Of a stretch of DNA of 27,433 nt, positions 1 to 7,771 are shown in pieces. The notes under the pieces were generated by a model. That model was not told the origin of the DNA. It ran no database searches and saw only the letters and a program-made list of their open reading frames with translations. The translations under genes and the position numbers were made by a program. The number at the start of each line of letters is the position of its first letter. Position 1 is the stretch's first letter. This stretch comes from REDI01 sp964586865 (GTDB lineage Bacteria; Myxococcota_A; UBA796; GCA-2862545), in the NCBI GenBank assembly GCA_964586865.1, contig CAZPJM010000036.1, forward strand, positions 1 through 27,433, given 5' to 3'.

Positions 1-1
1 G

Positions 2-3000
2 GCCGATGCCGGCCGCCCGGCCCCCCGCGCGGCGGCCGGCCTCGACCGCCCCGTCCCCCACCTGCACCTGGGGCTCCTGGTCATCCTCACGGTCCTGGCG
101 GTGGGGCTCCAGCTCACGCTGGTGGAGTGGATCGTCGAGGACGCGGCCATCAGCTTCGCCTACGCCCGCCACCTGGCCGCCGGCGAGGGGCTGGTCACCT
201 ACCCGGGGGGCGAGTGGGTCGAGGGCTACAGCAACCCGCTGTGGACCTTCCTCCTGGCCGCCTTCTACGGGATCGGGGTCGACGGCTTCATCAGCAACAA
301 GCTCATGGCGGTGGTCTTCGGCGCGGCCACCGTGCCCCTGACGTGGGCCATCGCCCGCCATGCCCGCCCCCACCGGGCCGACGCCACGCCCCTGCTGGCG
401 GCCGCCCTGTTGGCCGTCAGCCCCCAGCAGGCCATCTGGGGGGCCGGCGGGCTCGAGAACAGCCTGCTCAACGTGCTCCTGGCCCTGGCCATGTGGCGCA
501 CCCTGGTCGAGGCCCGCCGTGGCGGGATCCCCTGGTCCGCCCTGACCTGGCTGGGGGTGGCCCTCACGCGCCCGGATGGTCTGCTCTACGCCTTCTGGGG
601 CGGGCTCTGGGCGATGATCTTCCGGGCCGTCCTGGCCGCGCCCCAGGTCCGGGAGGCGTGGTCCACCGGACGGGGCCTGCCGCGGGCCCTGTGGCAGGCG
701 GCCTGGCCGACCTTCGCCTGGCTCGGCCTGTTCTTCGGGCCCTTCGCGGTGTACCAGGCATGGCGGTATCAGGCCTTCGCCTGGGAGCTGCCCAACACCT
801 ACTACGCGAAGAAGGGCAACCCCAGCAAGGCCTTCGCGCCCATGCAGTGGACCCGAAAAGGGTGGAAGTACCTGCGCGAGTACGCGCATGAGCTGGGCAT
901 GGGCTACCTGCTCCCGGTCTTCGTCGGCGGGGCCACGGGCTGGCGGGGCCTGCGCGGCGTGCTCGGGCTGGCGGCGGTGGTGGCCCTGGCGGTCGCGCTC
1001 CTGCTCCCCGGCCCCGAGTGGCTCCAGGACCTGCCGTTCTGGGAAGCCCGGGCCCCGCGCTGGTGGTCGCCCCTGCGGGTCTGGACCCTGCTCGGGGTCG
1101 TGGTGCTGGCCGCCGGGACCGCGGTGGGGCGGCCCGGGTGGCGTGGGCTGGTCCTCGTGACCACCGTGGGCGCCTCGGCCGTCTTCTTCGCCCTCTACGC
1201 CGGGGGGGACTGGATGGGGGGCTTCCGCTGGCTCGCCACCTTCGCGGTGCCGGGCTCGGTGCTCCTGGCGGTGGGCCTGGCCGAGCTGGCCGATCGGGCC
1301 CGGACCCTCGACGCGCGCACCCCGGTGGCCGGCCTGGTGTCGGCGGGCGTCCTCGGCGCGGCCGGGCTGGCCTTCCTGATTCCGCTCCTGTGGCCTCCGT
1401 ATCGGTCCATCCCCTGGCTGGACCTGAAGGTGCGCGAGCCGGACCCCTGGATGCTCCTCGGCGCCATCGTCGGGCTGGGGCTCGCCGTGGTCCTGGGCCT
1501 CCGCGCCGAGCGTCACCGCGAGGCCCGGTGGGGGCCCCTCGGCTGGGTGGCGGTCTTCGGGCTGCTGGCCGCGGTGAGCCTGCCCGCCGTCCACCACCTC
1601 GACGCCTTCGTCGCCCGCCCCACCACCTCGCCGTGGAAGGTGAAGCGGCGCGTCAACTACATGAACTACGTGCAGGACCGGGTCCACATGGAGGGTCGGC
1701 CCACCAACCTGGACGTGGACATGGGGGCCACCATGTACTGGTCGGGCGATGAGATCGTCGACATCGCCGGCCTGGTCGACGTCCCCATGGGGCACCGCTG
1801 GTTCGACCGGCCCTTCATCCGCGAGTACGTCTTCCAGGAGCGGCGACCCGACTTCGCCCATGTCCACGGCGGGTGGGCCCGCACGAGCCGGCTCCTCACC
1901 TTCCCCGAGTGGGACGAGACCTTCCTCGAGTTGCCGCCCTACCCGTCGGGCAGGCGCTCCACCCACGGCGGCAACCACATCGCCCGACGCCACCTCATCG
2001 CGGATACCTGGGATGGGACCGAGGGGCGCCGGATTCCCTTCGCCGGCGACGTGCTCCTCGAGGGGTGGGAGGCGCCGGTGGCGGGCGCCGCGGGGGGGCA
2101 CCTCTACGTGGAGTTGGCCTGGCGGACGCTGCGAGAGCGTCAGGCCTGGGAGCGGTTCCGGGCGCTGTTGGTCCTCTCAGGACCCGGCGGCCTGCAGAGC
2201 TGGGACGTGGCCCCCGGATACGACTGGTACCTGCCCGAGGCCTGGGCATCCGACGAGGTGGTCTTCTCCCGCTACAGCCTCGCCGTGCCCGAGGACCTGC
2301 CACCGGGGACCTACTCGCTCCGACTCGTGGTGTTGCCGGAGGCCGGCGGGGTGTGGCCCGCGTGGCCCACCGCGGCCGAGAAGGTCTCGGCGGGCGAGGC
2401 CCTGCGGGCGGCAGCGGTACGCGCCGGCGAGGTCCGCGACGGTCCGCTCCCGGGTGCCCCCGGCCGGACCGCCGAGGACGACGACGGCGAGGGGGGCGAG
2501 GCCGACGGCGAGGGGGGCGAGGCCGACGGCGAGGGGGGCGAGGCCGCCGGCGAGGGGCTGTTCCGGGGAGCCCGCTCCCCCATCGACCGGGCCGCCCTGG
2601 AGCGGGCCCTCCGGCGGAAGACCGGGCCCGACGAGGCGCCGGTGCCCCCCCTTCCCCAGCTCCTCACCCCGCTCCCGGGCAGCCCGGGCAGCCGCGCCGC
2701 GACCCCGGCCCTGGCCCGCGGCGAGGCCCTCCTGGGGCCGGTGCGGATCCTGGCGCCGGCCGACGCCGAGCGCGAGGCCGACGAGCTCCGGTACCGGGCC
2801 CTGGAGCTGGCCGCCGAGGGGCGCTGCACGGCGGCCGCGTCGGACTGGTGGCGGGCTCGCCGGACCCGCACCCGCACCGGCTACGCCCGACGCCGTGGCG
2901 CCGAGGTCCGTCGGGCCCTGGCGGTGTGTTGGGCCGAGCGCGCCGAGGCCGCCCCCGACCGGGTCGAGCGGGTGGCCGCCTTCGAGAAGGCGATGGACTG

Positions 3001-3406
3001 GGATCACCGGGCGCCTCGGGTCCGGGAGCTGGCCGCCCCCCACGCCGATCGCCTGGTGGCCGAGGGGCTCGAGGCCCGCGAGGCGAGGGACTGGGAAACG
3101 GCCTACGCCGCCTTCCGGGACGCCCTGATCCTGGACCCGAGCCGGAGCTGGGCCCGCCGCCGGGCCGAGGAGGCCCGGAACTGCCGGCTGCGGATCCGAC
3201 TGGACGAGCAGGACTGTGGCACCGTGAGCGAGCTCCGCTCCGGGGGCGGCCGAGGGACCGCCGATCCGCCTCCTGCCGATCCCCCGGGCGCGGAGAGCCC
3301 CTCGGTGCCCCAGCGTCCCGGCCGGCTGGGCGCGCCCCTCTCCGTGGATCCCCTGGCTCCGCCCGTCTTCCGTTCCCCGGGCGCCACCGACTCGGATGAG
3401 CCGTGA
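2..3406 (+). CDS. GT-C fold membrane glycosyltransferase with periplasmic and TPR-like C-terminal regions (5' partial)
   Basis: The frame is open from base 2 to the TGA at 3404-3406, so the true start lies at or before the left edge; an in-frame GTG at 101 is internal to the first membrane segment. The N-terminal half has many hydrophobic helices. The first external loop carries Glu-Asp (bases 137-142) in VEDAAISFAYARHL, followed by GEWVEGYSNPLWT, the pattern of polyprenyl-phosphate-sugar-dependent GT-C enzymes resembling mycobacterial AftB. After the membrane part comes a soluble block starting DVDMGATMYW (base 1712) and IVDIAGLVDVPMGH, nearly repeated in the next gene. A low-complexity acidic linker (about 2470-2560) follows, then an Arg/Ala-rich helical region (about 2780-3190) with TPR-like spacing. 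Likely role: transfer of a sugar from a lipid carrier outside the inner membrane. Donor and acceptor cannot be read from sequence. GT-C assignment is firm, substrate unknown. Confidence 0.85.
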   Translation, partial: ADAGRPAPRAAAGLDRPVPHLHLGLLVILTVLAVGLQLTLVEWIVEDAAISFAYARHLAAGEGLVTYPGGEWVEGYSNPLWTFLLAAFYGIGVDGFISNKLMAVVFGAATVPLTWAIARHARPHRADATPLLAAALLAVSPQQAIWGAGGLENSLLNVLLALAMWRTLVEARRGGIPWSALTWLGVALTRPDGLLYAFWGGLWAMIFRAVLAAPQVREAWSTGRGLPRALWQAAWPTFAWLGLFFGPFAVYQAWRYQAFAWELPNTYYAKKGNPSKAFAPMQWTRKGWKYLREYAHELGMGYLLPVFVGGATGWRGLRGVLGLAAVVALAVALLLPGPEWLQDLPFWEARAPRWWSPLRVWTLLGVVVLAAGTAVGRPGWRGLVLVTTVGASAVFFALYAGGDWMGGFRWLATFAVPGSVLLAVGLAELADRARTLDARTPVAGLVSAGVLGAAGLAFLIPLLWPPYRSIPWLDLKVREPDPWMLLGAIVGLGLAVVLGLRAERHREARWGPLGWVAVFGLLAAVSLPAVHHLDAFVARPTTSPWKVKRRVNYMNYVQDRVHMEGRPTNLDVDMGATMYWSGDEIVDIAGLVDVPMGHRWFDRPFIREYVFQERRPDFAHVHGGWARTSRLLTFPEWDETFLELPPYPSGRRSTHGGNHIARRHLIADTWDGTEGRRIPFAGDVLLEGWEAPVAGAAGGHLYVELAWRTLRERQAWERFRALLVLSGPGGLQSWDVAPGYDWYLPEAWASDEVVFSRYSLAVPEDLPPGTYSLRLVVLPEAGGVWPAWPTAAEKVSAGEALRAAAVRAGEVRDGPLPGAPGRTAEDDDGEGGEADGEGGEADGEGGEAAGEGLFRGARSPIDRAALERALRRKTGPDEAPVPPLPQLLTPLPGSPGSRAATPALARGEALLGPVRILAPADAEREADELRYRALELAAEGRCTAAASDWWRARRTRTRTGYARRRGAEVRRALAVCWAERAEAAPDRVERVAAFEKAMDWDHRAPRVRELAAPHADRLVAEGLEAREARDWETAYAAFRDALILDPSRSWARRRAEEARNCRLRIRLDEQDCGTVSELRSGGGRGTADPPPADPPGAESPSVPQRPGRLGAPLSVDPLAPPVFRSPGATDSDEP
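2483..2545. repeat. Three perfect 21-bp tandem repeats encoding an acidic Gly/Glu linker
   Basis: The 21-base unit starting GACGGCGAGGGGGGCGAG occurs at 2483-2503, 2504-2524 and 2525-2545 with no mismatch, followed by a degenerate fourth half-unit. It is in frame and encodes the heptapeptide DGEGGEA, three times. It separates the membrane/periplasmic part of the glycosyltransferase from its C-terminal helical part. Copy number is likely to vary between strains because each change is a multiple of three. The paralogous downstream gene has no such repeat. Confidence 0.9.
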
Positions 3407-6165
3407 TCGCGCGGTCGCTGGACCCGCTCCTCTCGCGGTGGGACGCCCTCGACGACCCGGCCCGTCGCCAGCTCACCGTGGTCGGGCTGGCGGGGGTGCT
3501 CTTCCTGGTGCACCTGGCCTGGTACAGCGCCTGGTACATCGAGGATGCCGCCATCAGCTTCGCCTTCTCGCGCCACCTGGCCGAGGGAGAGGGCCCGGTG
3601 GCCTACCGGGGTGGCGAGCCGGTGGAGGGCTTCAGCAACCCCACCTGGACCCTCCTCCTCGCCCTGCTGCACCTCGTGGGCATCCACCCCTGGATCGGCG
3701 CCAAGCTCCTGGGGGCCGCCTTCGGGCTGGCGGGCCTGCCCGTCGCCTGGGCCTGGGCGCGCTCGGTGATGGGTCCCCGGGACGACCTCTTCCCCGCCCT
3801 GCCGGTCGTCTTGCTGGCCCTCTCGCCCCAGTACGTCCTGTGGGCCGCCAGCGGCCTCGAGAACAGCGTCGTCACCCTGACCATGGCCGCGGGGGGCGCG
3901 CTCCTCCTCCGTGAGGTGGCCCGCCCGGGGGGGATTCCCTGGTCGGGGCTTCTGTGGGGCCTGCTCGCCATCTCCCGCCCCGAGGCTCCGGCCGACGCCG
4001 CCATCGCGGGGGTGGTGGGGCTGGGCGCGCTGGCGCTGCGCCACGGTCCCGGCCCGATGCTCGGCTGGGCGTGGCGGTGGGGCCTGCTGCTCCTGGCGCC
4101 CGTGGTGGCCTGGCACCTGTACGCCTTTCTGGAGTTCGCCTGGGCGCTTCCCAACACCTACTTCGCCAAGCTGGGCGACGGGGATCGGTCGCGCCCGTGG
4201 ATCTGGAGCGGCTCCCGGGCCCGGAGCTGGGGCTACCTCCGCGGCTATGCGCTCTACCACGGTCATGGCTTCCTGCTCTGGCTCTACGCCCTGGGCCTCG
4301 CTGGCTTCCGGGGAGCGCGGGCGGGCGTGGCGCTCGCGGCCTTCGCGGGGGTGCTCGTCCTCCTCCTCCCCGGCATCGTCTGGCTCCACGACGTGTGGGG
4401 CGCGGCCCCCCTAGAGGGATGGATCCCGGCCCTCGGGGCCGACGGGGCCCTGCCGACGTGGCCCTTCGCCCCCGACCCGGCGTGGTGGTCCCAGGCCCGC
4501 ATCGTGGGGCTCGGCGTCTTCGTGGCGATCCTGCCCCTGGTGGGCCTCGGGCGCCCGGGACAGGCCGGCCGGGTCCTGGCGGCGTGGCTCGTGGGCTTCA
4601 CGGGGCTGTTCGCCCTGGTCGCCGGGGGCGACTGGATGGACGGCTACCGCTGGATGAACCTGTGCGTCGTCCCCTTGTGCATCCTGCTGTCCGACGCCTC
4701 GGCCGGGCTGTGGGACCGGCTGGCGCCGCGCCTCGGGGGCCGGTGGCGCTGGGCCACCCTGGTGCCCGTGGGGGTGGTGGCGCTCCTCTCGGTGATCCAC
4801 GCCGTGGATCGCATCCGCGGTCCCGAGACCAGCCCCTACGGCGTCGCGCGCCGGGTGGTCTACATGTCGGCCTGGGCCGACCGGCTCGACCTGCCGCTGT
4901 ACGAGACGACCTGGATGGACGTGGACATGGGGGCCCACGTCTGGTGGGCGGGCCGCGAGGCGGCCATCGTGGACATGGCCGGGCTCGTGGACGTGCCCAT
5001 GGGCCACCACAGCTGGGAGAAGGCCTTCGTGGCCCAGTACGTCTTCGAGGAGCGGCAGCCCGACTTCGCCCATGTCCACGGCTCCTGGGCGCGCAAGACC
5101 CGGATGACCACCCACGCCGGATGGAGGGCGTACCTGGATCTGCCCGACTTCCCGGTGTCGGTGTGGCGCACCCACGAGGGCAACCACGTCCACCGTCGGC
5201 ACGTCTTCCTGGAGGACTGGCCCCACGGCGAGGGGCGGCGGGTCGACTTCGAAGGGGGGCTGGTCCTGCGGGGCTGGCGCCTGCCCGCGCCCGTGGTGGC
5301 GCCGGGCGGGAGCGTGCAGATCGAGCTCGGCTGGAGCGTCCGCGGGGGGTTGGGCGATCCGCGGGTCCTGGTGATCCTCTCCCGCGGCGAGCGGCGGGTG
5401 GTGCGGGAGGTCCCCCTCGCCTACGACCTGGTCCCGGTGCGGCGGTGGCGGTGGACCGAGGTGGCCCGCGGAGACCACCGCCTGACCCTGCCCGACGACC
5501 TGCCGGTCGGGGAGTGGGACCTGTCCATCGCGGTGCTGGACGGGGGCGGCGCCGTCGCTCCGGAGCGGGTGCCCGACGGCGCCACCACGGACGAGCCGGC
5601 GGTGATCCGCGGCGAGGTGCGGTGGGCCGGGGTGCTCGAGGTGAGGCCCGAGCCCGAGGTGCGCAAGGTCGCCGATGCCGCCCTCGACGCGGCCCTGGCC
5701 ACCGGGGACTGCGACGCCGGCGAGGCCCGGTGGGACGATGTGCGCCACCACCTGCCGCCCGACCACCCCTGGCGGAAGGGGGCCACCGCGCGGGCGCGCA
5801 CCGGCCTGGCCCGCTGCCACGTCGATGCCCTGGAGGCCCTGCTCCAGGACGGCGATCCCATCCAGGGGGAGGCCCGCCGCCGCGCGCTCCATCACGGGGT
5901 CCGCGCCCGCACCCTGGACCACCGCGACGGCCGGGTGCGGGACGTCACCCGCCGGGCCGCCCGCCGCCTCGAGGCCGCCAGCCGCGCGGCCGAGGCCGAG
6001 GGGGAGGTCCACGAGGCCTATGGCCTGGCCCGGGACGCCCTGCGCCTCGACCCCTCCGACGCCTGGGGCCGTCGCCGGGCCGAGCGCCTGCGCGATGCCT
6101 CGCTGGGCCTGGACCTGCCGAGCGCCCCTACGGATGCCCTGGTCCGCTGGCTCGGCTGGGGTTGA
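3403..6165 (+). CDS. GT-C fold membrane glycosyltransferase, tandem paralogue with TPR-like tail
   Basis: The GTG start at 3403 overlaps the upstream TGA as GTGA, so the pair is probably translationally coupled. The 920-residue product repeats the architecture of its neighbour: first membrane helix, then Glu-Asp (bases 3541-3546) in YIEDAAISFAFSRHLAEG, then GEPVEGFSNPTWT, then SPQYVLWAASGLENS, further helices, and the soluble block with DVDMGAHVWWAG, IVDMAGLVDVPMGH and PDFAHVHGSWARK. The C-terminus (after about residue 750) is Arg/Ala-rich and helical, ending with a TPR-like stretch containing ALRLDPSDAWGRRRAERL. By family knowledge these are lipid-linked sugar transferases of the AftB/GT39 type acting on the periplasmic face. 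Divergence of the loops suggests a different acceptor or donor from the neighbour. The acidic repeat linker is absent. Function beyond glycosyl transfer is unknown. Confidence 0.87.
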   Translation: MIARSLDPLLSRWDALDDPARRQLTVVGLAGVLFLVHLAWYSAWYIEDAAISFAFSRHLAEGEGPVAYRGGEPVEGFSNPTWTLLLALLHLVGIHPWIGAKLLGAAFGLAGLPVAWAWARSVMGPRDDLFPALPVVLLALSPQYVLWAASGLENSVVTLTMAAGGALLLREVARPGGIPWSGLLWGLLAISRPEAPADAAIAGVVGLGALALRHGPGPMLGWAWRWGLLLLAPVVAWHLYAFLEFAWALPNTYFAKLGDGDRSRPWIWSGSRARSWGYLRGYALYHGHGFLLWLYALGLAGFRGARAGVALAAFAGVLVLLLPGIVWLHDVWGAAPLEGWIPALGADGALPTWPFAPDPAWWSQARIVGLGVFVAILPLVGLGRPGQAGRVLAAWLVGFTGLFALVAGGDWMDGYRWMNLCVVPLCILLSDASAGLWDRLAPRLGGRWRWATLVPVGVVALLSVIHAVDRIRGPETSPYGVARRVVYMSAWADRLDLPLYETTWMDVDMGAHVWWAGREAAIVDMAGLVDVPMGHHSWEKAFVAQYVFEERQPDFAHVHGSWARKTRMTTHAGWRAYLDLPDFPVSVWRTHEGNHVHRRHVFLEDWPHGEGRRVDFEGGLVLRGWRLPAPVVAPGGSVQIELGWSVRGGLGDPRVLVILSRGERRVVREVPLAYDLVPVRRWRWTEVARGDHRLTLPDDLPVGEWDLSIAVLDGGGAVAPERVPDGATTDEPAVIRGEVRWAGVLEVRPEPEVRKVADAALDAALATGDCDAGEARWDDVRHHLPPDHPWRKGATARARTGLARCHVDALEALLQDGDPIQGEARRRALHHGVRARTLDHRDGRVRDVTRRAARRLEAASRAAEAEGEVHEAYGLARDALRLDPSDAWGRRRAERLRDASLGLDLPSAPTDALVRWLGWG

Positions 6166-6237
6166 TCCCGGCCGGGGCGGGCGCGGCCGGATAGGCGCTC
6201 CGCGGCCCCGCGCCCCGGAGGACGCCTGCGCCGTGCG

Positions 6238-7638
6238 TTGCTGGCCCTGTTCCTGCTCCTGACCACCCTCGCGGTGGCGGGCGGCGTCCCGGGCTGGACC
6301 GAGGGCCCGGTGGCGGCCCGCACGCCACAGGTCCTGGCCGGGCTCGAGGAGCCGGTCCGGGTGGATCTGCCCCGTTCGATCCGCGACCGCATCGAAGGGC
6401 CCACCTTCCTGGTCTACTTCTCGCCCACCTGCCCGCACTGCCAGCAGGCCCAGCCCGAGCTCAACGCCCTGGCCCGCCAGGTCCGGGGGCGGGCCGCCTT
6501 CCTGGGGGTGGCCAGCGGGAGCGCCACCCAGCGCCAGGCCCGGGAGTTCCAGCGCCGCTACGAGGTGGCCTACCCGGTCGTCCACGATGCCGAGCGGGTG
6601 GTCGCCGGCGCCATCGGGGCCCGCTCCACCCCCTCCATCGCCCTCGTGGTCCCGGACGGCCGCAAGCGGCTCATCACCCACGCCTGGTACCCCTATCGCC
6701 GCGGCACGGGACCCCTCCTCCAGATGGCCGTGTCCGACGATCCCTGGTCGGTCTTCGCCGAGGGCGCCTACCAGGGCAACGCCGTCTGCAGCGCCTGCCA
6801 CACCCACGAGACCGCCTCGTGGATGCTCTCCCACCACAGCATCGCCTGGGAGACCCTCCAGGCCCGCGCCGCCGACACCGAGCCGGCGTGCGTGGGCTGC
6901 CACGTCACCGGCCATGGGCAGCCCACCGGCTGGACCGCCGGTCAGGATCACCTGGTCGATGTGGGGTGCGAGTCCTGCCACGGCCCCGCCGGCCCCCACG
7001 ACGGCAGCCCCACCGAGGCCCGGGCCACCTGCGTCGGGTGCCACGACGAGAAGCACAGCATCGCCTTCTCGGTCGACAAGGGCCTGCCCCATATCGATCA
7101 CTTCGAGAGCACCGCCCTGTCCGACGAGGCCTTCCGGGAGCGGCTCCAGGCCCTCCACACCGGTCAGGCCGCACGCCCGCTGCTCGCCTTCGCCGAGGGG
7201 GACCACGTGGGCAGCCAGGCCTGCGCCACCTGCCACGGCGAGGCCCACGCCTGGTGGTCCAAGGACCCCCACGGGGAGGCCATGGCCTCCCTGGCCGGCA
7301 AGACCCACGAGGGCGCCCCCGCCGCCGAGCAGGTGGCCTGCGTCCGGTGCCACGCGAGCCCCACCCGTCACGGCGGCCCGGCCCCCACCCGGCTCGACCA
7401 GTACGCCCTCTACGAGGGGGGCGTCGGCTGCGAATCCTGCCATGGGCCAGGGGGGAAGCACGTGGAATCGGGCGGGGCGCCGGGCACCATCGAGGGCCTG
7501 GGGGAGGACTGCCCGGTGTGCGTCCTGGAAGCGCTGTGCACGGGCTGCCACACCGCCACCTGGGACCCGGGGTGGGATCTGGATGCCCGGCTGGGATCCA
7601 TCGGGCATGGCGGCGTGAGCGTGCCCGACGGCGATTGA
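6238..7638 (+). CDS. Secreted thioredoxin-like domain fused to an octaheme cytochrome c
   Basis: The product has an N-terminal hydrophobic signal segment, then a TlpA/thioredoxin-like domain with FSPTCPHCQQAQ (Cys65 and Cys68 in CPHC) and the cis-Pro-like TPS near residue 132. Eight heme-binding CXXCH motifs follow at residues 184, 218, 244, 265, 329, 368, 398 and 434; a ninth Cys pair, CPVC at 425, lacks the His. The motifs form two four-heme sets, each with VGCESCHGP as third motif, suggesting an internal duplication of a cytochrome c554-like unit. It should be periplasmic and couple thiol and electron-transfer chemistry. TTG 6238 is the first conventional start. However GGAGGA ends at 6222, and CTG 6226 lies at the exact spacing used by other genes here; it would give MRRALLALFLLLTTLAVAGG, a better signal peptide. 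It follows the glycosyltransferases by 72 bp in the same frame, so one operon is possible. Confidence 0.88.
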   Translation: MLALFLLLTTLAVAGGVPGWTEGPVAARTPQVLAGLEEPVRVDLPRSIRDRIEGPTFLVYFSPTCPHCQQAQPELNALARQVRGRAAFLGVASGSATQRQAREFQRRYEVAYPVVHDAERVVAGAIGARSTPSIALVVPDGRKRLITHAWYPYRRGTGPLLQMAVSDDPWSVFAEGAYQGNAVCSACHTHETASWMLSHHSIAWETLQARAADTEPACVGCHVTGHGQPTGWTAGQDHLVDVGCESCHGPAGPHDGSPTEARATCVGCHDEKHSIAFSVDKGLPHIDHFESTALSDEAFRERLQALHTGQAARPLLAFAEGDHVGSQACATCHGEAHAWWSKDPHGEAMASLAGKTHEGAPAAEQVACVRCHASPTRHGGPAPTRLDQYALYEGGVGCESCHGPGGKHVESGGAPGTIEGLGEDCPVCVLEALCTGCHTATWDPGWDLDARLGSIGHGGVSVPDGD

Positions 7639-7681
7639 CCGGGCTCGGGCCCGGGGTGGGTGCGGATGTCTTGTCGCACCC
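7639..7681 (+). terminator. Two stem-loops after the cytochrome gene
   Basis: Directly after the stop codon, CCGGGC (7639-7644) pairs perfectly with GCCCGG (7649-7654) over a four-base loop. A second stem follows, GGGTGCG (7658-7664) with CGCACCC (7675-7681), over a ten-base loop and followed by only two T residues. Position fits transcription termination, but there is no proper U tract, so this is inference. Confidence 0.4.
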
Positions 7682-7771
7682 TTGGGGTCAAGCCGGCGTC
7701 AAGGCCCGTATCCACGCGGTCAGGGGGCTGGCACGCACCTTGAAGAAGGCCGGGGCCACCCCGGAGTTGTC

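Noticed and set aside
2483..2545. CRISPR-like array
   Set aside because: Units are contiguous without spacers and in frame in a coding gene, so it is a minisatellite.
4411..7608. Minus-strand open frame of about 1065 codons opposite the glycosyltransferase and cytochrome genes
   Set aside because: It is antisense to strongly recognisable domains. Its product is Gly/Ala/Pro/His/Arg low-complexity, as expected from the wrong frame of very GC-rich DNA.
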